Assembly: GCA_022615215.1 (NCBI GenBank)
Contig: JAKEHD010000031.1
Span: forward strand, 1 to 8,735
DNA length: 8,735 bases
Reading direction: 5' to 3'
Origin: Blastocatellia bacterium
GTDB lineage: Bacteria > Acidobacteriota > Blastocatellia > UBA7656
Shown here: one piece after another, positions 1 through 5,928 of the stretch
Layout of the letters: every line of letters starts with the position of its first letter
Numbering within the stretch: position 1 is the stretch's first letter
The notes under the pieces: model-generated
The model's database searches: none
Told to the model about the DNA's origin: nothing
The model's input: the letters and a program-made list of their open reading frames with translations, nothing else
Made by a program: the position numbers and the translations under genes

Positions 1-1067
1 TAGACCGCTTCGATGACCTGCTGCTTACGGTCGCCCAGGACGCGGCCATGTTGATATGGCTCGACAATATAACCAACGTGCTGGGCAAGCCGAATGAAAA
101 CTGGGGGCGCGAGCTTCAGGAACTCTTCACCATGGGCATAACCGACGTTGTGACCGACCAGCCCAATTACACCGAAGATGATGTCAAAGAGATCGCCCGC
201 GCCTTCACCGGGTGGAAGTTTCGCAATAACCGCCGTCGCCAGGATCTCTTCGATTTCGAATTCTTCATAAACGAGAACGAGCACGACAACACGGCCAAGA
301 CCATATACGGCCAGACGGCAAACTTCAGCGGCGAAGATGTAATCACGATAGTCTCCGCGCGGCGCTCGACGGCTCGCTACCTTGTGAAAGAAATCTTCGA
401 CTTCTTCGTCTATCCTCTCTCATCGAGCACCGCCGATAAAAACAAGATAGAGAAATTCGCCGATGTTTATATGAACAGCGACCACTCGATCAAGGCACTG
501 ATGCGCGCCATCTTCACCTCGGACGAGTTCTATAGCGACCGCGCGCTGTTCGGGCTGGTCAAGCAACCCGCAGAGGTCGTGGTCGGCGCGATTCGCATGC
601 TCGGCGGAGAGTACAATCCCGGCTCATTCGAGAGAGGTGCCGGGTCTAATATACTTTACGCCGAGGCGCGGGACATGGGGCAGGATATATTCAATCCGCC
701 TGACGTGAACGGATGGGATCTGCAACTTGCCTGGATCAACACCTCTGCCATGCTTGAGCGGTTCAACTACGGCAATCGGTTGACAACCAATCGCGGCAAC
801 AGGCCCGATAACCCCGGCATCCTTGTGACCAACGAGCAGCTTGCTGCGTACACGAAGAAGAAGTCCAAGAAGACGGTCAAGAAATTCCTGAGCGTGTTAG
901 GCCCGCTCAAGCCGGGCGGCGCTACTATTCAGGCGCTCAAGGCCTATCTCGAAACCGACGATCAAGGCAACGAAGTGAATTTCGTAAACGACGACGCCAC
1001 GATAGACAAGAAGGTGCGCGGCCTCGTTCATCAGATCATGAGCTTGCCTGAGTTCCAATTAAACTAG
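1..1067 (+). CDS. DUF1800 family protein, 5'-truncated by the window edge
   Basis: This is the C-terminal part of a DUF1800 protein. The reading frame is open from base 3 (bases 1-2 finish a codon), so the apparent ATG at 48 is internal and the gene starts before the window. The residues before it (DRFDDLLLTVAQDAAM) fit the family just ahead of its hallmark. Family signatures follow in order: LDNITNVLGKPNENWGRELQ then ELFTMG, a block with AFTGWKF, HDNTAKTIYG, an STARYLVKEIFDFFV helix, TSDEFYS, VKQPAEVVVGAIRMLGG, and the C-terminal NPPDVNGWD...WINTSAMLERFN. A lysine-rich stretch (KKKSKKTVKK) precedes the end. DUF1800 proteins are usually exported and are very often encoded beside DUF1501 proteins, as here; their biochemical activity is unknown. 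Its stop codon overlaps the ribosome binding site of the next gene, so the two are probably one transcription unit. The N-terminus, and any signal peptide, is outside the window. Confidence 0.93.
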   Translation, partial: DRFDDLLLTVAQDAAMLIWLDNITNVLGKPNENWGRELQELFTMGITDVVTDQPNYTEDDVKEIARAFTGWKFRNNRRRQDLFDFEFFINENEHDNTAKTIYGQTANFSGEDVITIVSARRSTARYLVKEIFDFFVYPLSSSTADKNKIEKFADVYMNSDHSIKALMRAIFTSDEFYSDRALFGLVKQPAEVVVGAIRMLGGEYNPGSFERGAGSNILYAEARDMGQDIFNPPDVNGWDLQLAWINTSAMLERFNYGNRLTTNRGNRPDNPGILVTNEQLAAYTKKKSKKTVKKFLSVLGPLKPGGATIQALKAYLETDDQGNEVNFVNDDATIDKKVRGLVHQIMSLPEFQLN

Positions 1068-1075
1068 GAGGAGAG
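1066..1075 (+). promoter_or_regulatory. Strong Shine-Dalgarno for the DUF1501 gene
   Basis: AGGAGGAGAG lies two bases before the ATG at 1078 and shares bases with the TAG stop of the DUF1800 gene (1065-1067). It fixes the DUF1501 start and suggests the two genes are translated from one mRNA. Confidence 0.85.
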
Positions 1076-1077
1076 TC

Positions 1078-2361
1078 ATGCCAACTACCAGAAGACAGTT
1101 CATCAAACTCGGCGCGGGAATGGTAACGGTAGGAGTCGTTATGCCGAGATTGTTGCTCACAGAGGCGCGCGCTCAATCCGCAGGCGAACGCAAAATCCTC
1201 GTGGTCATTCAAACGAGCGGCGGCATAGACGGCCTGAACCTGGTCGTGCCTTACACAGACGCGCGCTACTACAGTCTGCGGCCCACGCTCTCCTTCCAGG
1301 AATCGGAGCTTAAAGACTCTCAGGGCAACTCGACCGTCATTTCCAACGAGTTCGGGTTGCACCCTTCGATGTCTGCCATGAAGAATTTTTACGACGCGGG
1401 CAAACTCGCCCTCGTGCTCGGAGTGGGATACCCGGACCCGAACCTTTCGCACTTCCTCTCGAAAGACATCTGGCACACTGCGGACCTTACGGGACTTGAG
1501 GGTGAAGGCTGGCTCGGCAAATACGCGGACCTGGCGCTCGTGGGCCAGCCGGGACTCCCGGCCGTATCCATAGGCAGCACGCTTCCCAAGAGCCTGTTTG
1601 CAGATGATTTCGTGACCCCGAGCATATCCAACTTTCAGAACTATACTTACCAGACCGACAACCGACATAGCGGCGACCGCAACAACCAGCTCAATACTTT
1701 CAATACGAACTACGGCCGGAGTTTTCCCGAAGGCAGCTTCATATCCGGCATAACGAGCACGGGGCTTGATGCGCTCAAAGGTGCCGAGCAGATTCAGGAA
1801 TCTGTGGGGTCTTACACGCCTTCGGTCGATTACCCCGCTCAAAATCGACTCGCCGCCGGGTTGCAGATGATCGCGCAGGTCGCAACCACCATCCCTGAAG
1901 CCAACCTGTTCTATGTCGAGATGGGCGGCTTCGATCATCACTCGAACGAGATTGGAAATGATGCGAATCCGCAGGACAAATCCGTAGGCCAGCTTGCCGC
2001 GCTGCTCGGAGAATTTTCTCAGGCGGTAAACGCATTCTACGAAGACATGGCCGGGCATGGGCTTGCGGAGAATCTATTGATGTTTCAATGGTCGGAGTTC
2101 GGCCGGCGGCCTAACGAGAACAATTCGTTCGGGACCGATCACGGCACTGCCGAAGCCCTTATGGTAATAGGCGACCCGGTAAAGGGCGGTCTCTACGGCG
2201 AGCAGCCTTCGCTTGCGGCCCTGGATCTGGACAACGCGGGTAATATGGTATTCAATGTTGACTTCCGCGAGGTCTATGCGACTATACTTGACGGGTGGCT
2301 TGATGTAGATTCGAATGAGGTTCTGGGCGCTCAGTATCCGAACGTAGGCTTTCTCGGATGA
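1078..2361 (+). CDS. Tat-exported DUF1501 family protein
   Basis: A complete 427-residue protein. Residues 1-34 form a twin-arginine signal: TRRQFIK at 4-10, a hydrophobic stretch at about 11-27, and a plausible signal-peptidase site after the ARA at 30-32. The mature part shows DUF1501 hallmarks: LVVIQTSGGIDGLNLVVPY (about 41-59), GLHPSM, LVLGVGYPDPNLSHF, GWLGKYAD, GGFDHHSN (283-290), WSEFGRR (338-344) and GTDHGTAEALMVIG (352-365). DUF1501 is placed in the alkaline phosphatase/sulfatase fold superfamily, and the conserved His/Asp residues would suit metal binding, but no substrate is established. The Tat signal implies folding in the cytoplasm before export, perhaps with a cofactor. The start is fixed by a strong ribosome binding site. 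The gene follows the DUF1800 gene by 10 bases, the classic pairing for these families, which suggests that the two products work together in the envelope. Confidence 0.95.
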   Translation: MPTTRRQFIKLGAGMVTVGVVMPRLLLTEARAQSAGERKILVVIQTSGGIDGLNLVVPYTDARYYSLRPTLSFQESELKDSQGNSTVISNEFGLHPSMSAMKNFYDAGKLALVLGVGYPDPNLSHFLSKDIWHTADLTGLEGEGWLGKYADLALVGQPGLPAVSIGSTLPKSLFADDFVTPSISNFQNYTYQTDNRHSGDRNNQLNTFNTNYGRSFPEGSFISGITSTGLDALKGAEQIQESVGSYTPSVDYPAQNRLAAGLQMIAQVATTIPEANLFYVEMGGFDHHSNEIGNDANPQDKSVGQLAALLGEFSQAVNAFYEDMAGHGLAENLLMFQWSEFGRRPNENNSFGTDHGTAEALMVIGDPVKGGLYGEQPSLAALDLDNAGNMVFNVDFREVYATILDGWLDVDSNEVLGAQYPNVGFLG

Positions 2362-2370
2362 TATGCCTTG

Positions 2371-2399
2371 ACCAGTGACCAGTGGTCAGTGGCCAGTGA
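2371..2399. repeat. Heptad repeat palindrome A (TGRYCAG family)
   Basis: Seven-base units with the pattern TGRYCAG run in tandem: TGACCAG (2376-2382), TGGTCAG (2383-2389), TGGCCAG (2390-2396), preceded by a partial unit (ACCAG) and followed by TGA. Because each unit is nearly self-complementary, the array folds on itself: TGACCA (2376-2381) pairs with TGGTCA (2383-2388) around one G, and CCA/TGG continue the stem outside. It is a different sequence family from the arrays at 5846 and 7996 but has the same 7-base period and intergenic position. Heptameric intergenic repeats are known from cyanobacteria and several other phyla. What this copy does is unknown. Confidence 0.75.
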
Positions 2400-2462
2400 T
2401 TGTTAATAATCACTATGTTGGTGAATATGGATTCACCTTCGCAAAGAATGGCTGAGTGCGAA
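2395..2462. other. Three short inverted repeats in the gap before the heme-protein gene
   Basis: The 175-base gap between the DUF1501 gene and the next coding start holds, after the heptad array, three perfect small inverted repeats in a row. AGTGATT (2395-2401) pairs with AATCACT (2408-2414) over a 6-base loop. GTGAAT (2421-2426) pairs with ATTCAC (2431-2436) over a 4-base loop. TTCGCA (2438-2443) pairs with TGCGAA (2457-2462) over a 13-base spacer. None is followed by a T-run, so they are not obvious intrinsic terminators. They could be mRNA-stabilising structures or operators. I found no convincing sigma-70 promoter here, so it is open whether the downstream gene has its own. Confidence 0.55.
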
Positions 2463-2536
2463 CTTCGAACAAAGAAAAACTGATCACTGACGTATGCCTC
2501 GTCCCCGTTGAAAAAACGAAAGCAGGTCAGAGGGAC

Positions 2537-3676
2537 ATGTTTAAATTTACGTTCAAGCAGAAGCTTCAAGCCGTCATACTGGTTTCAATCGTCACGATAG
2601 TTGCTTATGCGAGTGTCACGGGGCCTGAACCGCGTTACACGAACGCTCCGGGAGACCTGGGCAATTGCGTGTCCTGTCACGACACCTTTCACGAAGCCAA
2701 CGTAGGGTCGGGCAGCGTTACAATAGACAACGTTCCGGCCGTGTACGAACCCGGTGAGCAATACACACTGGTTGTGACCGTGCAACAAGCGGGGCGGCAA
2801 CGCTTCGGGTTTCAACTCACGGCCATAGATCTCGATGGAAACAGAATCGGGACGCTGGAGCCGATCAATAACAGCACGCAAGTGAATCCCCTGACCGGAT
2901 TTGGAAACCGTCAGTACATACAACACAGTGAGTCAGGAACTTTTCCAACCGGGCAGAGCAGCCGCACCTGGCAATTTCGATGGAAGGCTCCGGTCGATGA
3001 CGAAGGGGTTGTCAGGTTTTACATCTCCGGGAATGCTGCCAATGGCGACGGCACGAATCAGAACGATCACATATACACCACCTCTACCCTGGCTGAATCG
3101 CCCACCACGGTCGTGACGGTCGAACTGCTTACAGACCCCGAAGGGCAGGTGCTTGAGCCTGACACGCATTTCCTGATCGATTGGAGCGCCACGAATATAT
3201 CCAACGTAGATAGCTACGAACTGCGCTATTCGACCGACGACGGCGCGACATTCCCGATCACGAACCTGATCTTCTCCACAACGGACCCTGATGTGACCGA
3301 ATTCGACTGGACTGTGCCGGACAAATTCAGCACAAACGCTCGAATACGAGTGCTCGCAGCAACACAGGCAGGTTCGGCCGTCGAGGTGTTGAGCGGAAAG
3401 TTCACCATCAATGGCAGCGGCGCTACGATCCCCATAATCACGGGCGGTCAGGTGAAAGGCAACAAGCTTTTCGTCTTCGGCGATAATTTCGTGAATGGCT
3501 CAAAAGTCTATATGGACGATGTGCCTCAGAAGACCAAAAACGGTTCTGGTTCAGCGACCAAATTGAAGGTCAAGAAAGCGGGCAATAACATCAGTCCCGG
3601 ACAAACCGTGATACTGGTAGTCCATAATCCTGATGGGACGGTCTCCGAGCCTTTCGAATTCACCCGGCCCTTGTAG
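2537..3676 (+). CDS. Secreted or anchored c-heme (CXXCH), Reeler-like 'choice-of-anchor V' protein with Ig-like and IPT/TIG-like domains
   Basis: 379 residues from the ATG at 2537. An upstream in-frame GTG at 2456 would add 27 residues lacking signal character. From 2537 the protein begins with a clear export signal (positive MFKFTFKQK, then a hydrophobic stretch at about 11-26), and AGG-rich bases just upstream can serve as ribosome binding site. A single CVSCH heme-attachment motif lies at 44-48, right after the signal. Residues about 59-185 resemble the Reeler-like/choice-of-anchor V domain (GSGSVTIDNVPAVYEPGEQY, RFGFQLTA, FYISGNAANGDGTNQNDHIY). Residues about 195-292 look like an Ig/fibronectin-like fold (HFLIDWSA, YELRYSTDDGATF, DWTVP, ARIRVLA). 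Residues about 297-379 resemble an IPT/TIG domain (GDNFVNGSKVYMDD, VHNPDGTVSEPF). The likely role is an extracytoplasmic binding or electron-carrying surface protein. The heme is predicted only from the motif, and no partner is proven. It follows the DUF1800/DUF1501 pair in the same orientation. Confidence 0.85.
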   Translation: MFKFTFKQKLQAVILVSIVTIVAYASVTGPEPRYTNAPGDLGNCVSCHDTFHEANVGSGSVTIDNVPAVYEPGEQYTLVVTVQQAGRQRFGFQLTAIDLDGNRIGTLEPINNSTQVNPLTGFGNRQYIQHSESGTFPTGQSSRTWQFRWKAPVDDEGVVRFYISGNAANGDGTNQNDHIYTTSTLAESPTTVVTVELLTDPEGQVLEPDTHFLIDWSATNISNVDSYELRYSTDDGATFPITNLIFSTTDPDVTEFDWTVPDKFSTNARIRVLAATQAGSAVEVLSGKFTINGSGATIPIITGGQVKGNKLFVFGDNFVNGSKVYMDDVPQKTKNGSGSATKLKVKKAGNNISPGQTVILVVHNPDGTVSEPFEFTRPL

Positions 3677-3696
3677 CGGGTGTCAGTCGATATAGC

Positions 3697-3747
3697 TCAG
3701 AGGACAGCCATAAGTGCAGCCGCAGCACGCTAAAGCGTGGACTCTGA
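3697..3747. repeat. Nested inverted repeat between convergent genes; possible REP-like element or bidirectional terminator
   Basis: The inner stem is CACGCT (3726-3731) and AGCGTG (3734-3739) with a 2-base AA loop. The outer arms are TCAGAG (3697-3702) and CTCTGA (3742-3747). Between them on one side is GCAGCCGCAGC. The element sits exactly between the tail-to-tail ends of the + strand heme-protein gene (ends 3676) and the - strand tsaE gene. The tsaE stop codon lies across the inner stem-loop, so the last tsaE codons are part of the repeat. There is no strong T-run on either side, so terminator activity is only plausible. The sequence looks like a dispersed intergenic element, but copy number cannot be judged from one window. 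Confidence 0.55.
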
Positions 3748-4203
3748 ACTTTTACCTCTCTGAATGGTGATTCTGCGTTCGCAGTCGGAAACGTAGTCGA
3801 TCTCAACTAAGGTCGCTCCGGGAGGGACATAACCTAATCGCTCGGCCCACTCGATTATTGTGACGGCCGAGTCGTCTTCGAATATTTCTTCAAGCCCTAA
3901 TCCTCGGCAGCCGTCCCGGTCAAGGCGGTAAAGGTCTACGTGGTAAAGAACGAGACGCCCCTCGTGAATATTGATGAGCGTAAATGACGGGCTGGTAACA
4001 TCCGTCGGATCTACACCGAGACCCGACGCCACGCCTTTTGCGAAAACGGTCTTCCCCGCGCCGAGGTCTCCGCTCAACAGGAGTATCTCTCTTTTATCGA
4101 TTCGTTCCCCGATGCGGCGGCCCGCCTCGAATGTCTCTTCGGCCGAGCGCGTCACAAACTCTTCCACGGCGTCGGCATCCTCAAGGGTTGATGATTCTTC
4201 CAT
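3730..4203 (-). CDS. tsaE: tRNA threonylcarbamoyladenosine biosynthesis ATPase TsaE
   Basis: A 157-residue P-loop ATPase of the TsaE (YjeE) family, which drives the cytoplasmic TsaB-TsaD-TsaE complex that makes t6A37 on ANN-decoding tRNAs. Visible motifs are the Walker A GDLGAGKT at 45-52, the TSPSFTLIN switch region at about 70-78, the family's HVDLYR at 88-93, and EW at 118-119 inside TIIEWAERLG. The length matches the family. I use the ATG at 4203 rather than the TTG one codon upstream, because GAGGAGA (4211-4217) is ideally spaced and ATG overlaps the nnr stop codon by one base (TGATG), a mark of translational coupling. nnr-tsaE linkage is common in bacteria. The C-terminal end (about ESTL) is encoded inside an inverted repeat and may be a replaced or extended tail. 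tsaB and tsaD are not in the window. Confidence 0.97.
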   Translation of the reverse strand: MEESSTLEDADAVEEFVTRSAEETFEAGRRIGERIDKREILLLSGDLGAGKTVFAKGVASGLGVDPTDVTSPSFTLINIHEGRLVLYHVDLYRLDRDGCRGLGLEEIFEDDSAVTIIEWAERLGYVPPGATLVEIDYVSDCERRITIQRGKSSESTL

Positions 4204-5807
4204 CAAAGCATCTCCTCGCTGCCGCCGACTCGCGCGAATGCTTCTCCGAGGTGTGCCGAGATGTCCGAGGCTATCATAGCTCTGATACCTGCGCGCGACG
4301 CCGCAATGTCGCCTGCAAGCCCATGCAGATAGACCGCAGCGATGGTGGCCGCAAGCGGGTCATCGGTTTTTTGAGCGAGCAATCCCGCTATGATGCCTGT
4401 GAGCACATCGCCCGTCCCGCCCGTAGCCATCCCCGCGTTTCCTGTCGGATTGATATAGACCTCTCCATCGGGCGCGGCGATGAGCGTGCGACTGCCTTTG
4501 AGGACCACTATCGCGCTGTGAGTCGTCGCAAACGCGCGCGCGACTTCTACACGGTTCTGCAAGATGAAGTGTATAGGCTTGCCTGTGAGTCGGGCCATCT
4601 CACCGGGATGAGGCGTGAGTATAAGGGGCAGGTCCGCGCTACCTCGAAGGTTATCGGCCCACGGAGCAAGCGAGTTCAACCCGTCAGCGTCTATGACCAT
4701 AGGTCGTTGCCGATTTATGGCCGCTCCATGCACGAGCGTTTGCGTCGACTCTTCGGATGATCCAAGTCCCGGACCTATGGCCAGAACATCGCGTTCGTAG
4801 GCAAGCTCGATCAAACGGTCGAGAGCTTCGCGCGCGACCGAGCCGCTCGCGGTCTCTTCGAGAGGCTCGGTCATGCACTCCGCGAGCGAACTGGAAGCCA
4901 CGACAGGCTGAGAGCTTTCAGGCGTCGCTATGGTGACGAGGCCCGCGCCCGCTCGTATAGCCCCTTCGCCCACTAGGCACGCAGCGCCGGTCTTGCCGCG
5001 CGAGCCTGCCACCACGAGCACCTTGCCCGCGTCGCCTTTGTTTGCGTGCGGGCTGCGCCGCGAGGCGTCCAACCAGCGTTTTACATAATCCTGCTCTACG
5101 AGGTTGAGGCGCGAGCCTGATGAATTTATCAACTCGTCGGGCGAGCCAATGCGTCCGACCACAAGCTCGCCGCTGTGATCTGCGGCCGGGGGCAAGACGT
5201 TTGCGACTTTGGGCGCTGTGAAAGTGACGGTCAGGTGCGCGCGGACGGCTGGGCCTATCAACTCAGCGGAGTCCGAAGCTATGCCTGAAGGTATATCGAC
5301 CGAAACGACGGGCGAGGTGCGACTGCAATCGTTGAGGAACTCGATGGCCTGCTCGAAGATGCCTTCGGCAGGTCGGGCGAGTCCCGTTCCGAATATCGCG
5401 TCAAAAAATATGTCGTGCGGGCGCGATGCGGCATGCTCGCGGAACTGCTCGAAGCTATCGATCTCGACTATTCGGAATTCCCGTCCTGCGCTTGCGGCGA
5501 TCTGGCGCGCGATCTCGAAATTGATTCTCGCATCTCCTTTCGAATCGGCGATGCGCCCGAGGAGCAACACATCCACCGAAGCGCCCCGAAGGTAAAGCTG
5601 GCGTGCGATGGCCGCGCCGTCGCCGCCATTGTTTCCCTTGCCGCAGACGACGAGCGCGCTTTTGCCCGATAGGGAACCGAACCTCTTCTCAGCCGCTTCC
5701 ACAGTGCGCGCGGCGGCCTGCTCCATGAGCAGTATGCCGGGCACAAGGTACGCTTCGGTGGTCAAACGGTCCACCTCGCCCATCTCTGCGGCAGTTAAAA
5801 CTTTCAT
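4203..5807 (-). CDS. nnr: Bifunctional NAD(P)H-hydrate repair enzyme Nnr (epimerase plus ADP-dependent dehydratase)
   Basis: A 534-residue fusion of both enzymes that repair hydrated NAD(P)H (NADHX/NADPHX). The N-terminal YjeF_N epimerase domain (about 1-225) interconverts the R and S hydrates and shows GKGNNGGDG (56-64), FFDAIFGTGL (134-143) and VDIPSGI (170-176). The C-terminal ribokinase-like dehydratase (about 240-530) restores NAD(P)H at the cost of ADP, and shows NKGDAGKVLVVAGS (256-269), GPGLG (345-349), DADG (373-376), LTPHPGEMARL (397-407), VLKGSRT (435-441) and NPTGNAGMATGGTGDVLTG (453-471), the last containing the catalytic Asp region. Both domains look intact and the length is typical. 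The ATG at 5807 has no Shine-Dalgarno but lies just after a near-consensus promoter, so the message may be leaderless. tsaE follows with a one-base overlap. The product is cytosolic metabolite repair. Confidence 0.97.
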   Translation of the reverse strand: MKVLTAAEMGEVDRLTTEAYLVPGILLMEQAAARTVEAAEKRFGSLSGKSALVVCGKGNNGGDGAAIARQLYLRGASVDVLLLGRIADSKGDARINFEIARQIAASAGREFRIVEIDSFEQFREHAASRPHDIFFDAIFGTGLARPAEGIFEQAIEFLNDCSRTSPVVSVDIPSGIASDSAELIGPAVRAHLTVTFTAPKVANVLPPAADHSGELVVGRIGSPDELINSSGSRLNLVEQDYVKRWLDASRRSPHANKGDAGKVLVVAGSRGKTGAACLVGEGAIRAGAGLVTIATPESSQPVVASSSLAECMTEPLEETASGSVAREALDRLIELAYERDVLAIGPGLGSSEESTQTLVHGAAINRQRPMVIDADGLNSLAPWADNLRGSADLPLILTPHPGEMARLTGKPIHFILQNRVEVARAFATTHSAIVVLKGSRTLIAAPDGEVYINPTGNAGMATGGTGDVLTGIIAGLLAQKTDDPLAATIAAVYLHGLAGDIAASRAGIRAMIASDISAHLGEAFARVGGSEEML

Positions 5808-5814
5808 ATTGGCG

Positions 5815-5843
5815 ATGATATGTCAGCAGGGACGGCCTGTCAA
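5815..5843 (-). promoter_or_regulatory. Sigma-70-type promoter of nnr-tsaE, placed for a leaderless transcript
   Basis: On the - strand the -35 box is TTGACA (5838-5843, perfect consensus), the spacer is 17 bases (5821-5837), and the -10 box is TATCAT (5815-5820, five of six). Only seven bases (CGCCAAT) separate the -10 from the nnr ATG at 5807. Normal promoter geometry puts the first transcribed base at about 5808-5806, at or within a base or two of the start codon. No Shine-Dalgarno is present, in contrast to the strong ones before tsaE, slyD, hyuA and the DUF1501 gene. The -35 overlaps the T-run that follows the hyuA-side palindrome. Confidence 0.75.
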
Positions 5844-5928
5844 AATCAGCCGTCAGTCTTCAGCCGTCAGCCGTCAGCCGTCAGTCTTCTAGCTGATAGC
5901 TGATGGCTGATAGCTGATAGCTGATTCA
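5842..5928 (-). terminator. Possible intrinsic terminator of hyuA formed by heptad palindrome B
   Basis: Reading the - strand, the hyuA TGA stop (5926-5928) is followed at once by heptads of the TCAGCTA type, a short loop near 5888-5893, then the imperfectly complementary heptads of the CGGCTGA type, and finally TTTT (5842-5845). A long hairpin closed by a short U-run fits an intrinsic terminator. However, pairing has about one mismatch and one G-U pair per heptad and the U-run is only four bases, so the call is tentative. Confidence 0.45.
5846..5928. repeat. Heptad repeat palindrome B (TCAGYCK / TGATRGC)
   Basis: On the + strand the left arm has six consecutive 7-base units in exact phase: TCAGCCG, TCAGTCT, TCAGCCG, TCAGCCG, TCAGCCG, TCAGTCT (5846-5887). 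After TCTAGC the right arm has TGATAGC, TGATGGC, TGATAGC, TGATAGC (5894-5921) and a final TGATTCA (5922-5928). The right-arm units are near reverse complements of the left-arm units, so the whole array is an inverted repeat about 83 bases long. The outer edge includes the hyuA stop codon. It belongs to the same family as the array at 7994-8064 and fills most of the hyuA-nnr gap. Confidence 0.9.

Noticed and set aside
1036..2058. Long open frame on the - strand (340 codons) opposite the DUF1501 gene
   Set aside because: It is antisense to a clear DUF1501 protein with a Tat signal and a strong ribosome site; its translation is Arg/Val-rich with no recognisable domain, as expected of a shadow frame in GC-rich DNA.
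2456..2536. GTG start at 2456 for the heme-protein gene
   Set aside because: It would put 27 polar residues ahead of a good export signal and cover one of the intergenic inverted repeats; the ATG at 2537 gives a normal signal peptide.
3685..3760. tRNA-like stretch (TATAGCTCAGAGGACAG resembles a D-arm)
   Set aside because: No matching acceptor stem, anticodon arm or T-arm sequence with GTTCRA follows at the right distance; the similarity comes from the outer arm of the nested inverted repeat.
4038..4760. Open frame on the + strand (240 codons) opposite nnr and tsaE
   Set aside because: It spans the junction of two confidently identified - strand genes, has no ribosome site, and its Arg/Ser-rich translation matches no family I know.
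5846..5928. CRISPR array
   Set aside because: The repeats are 7 bases long and contiguous with no unique spacers, and they form an inverted structure; no cas gene is present.
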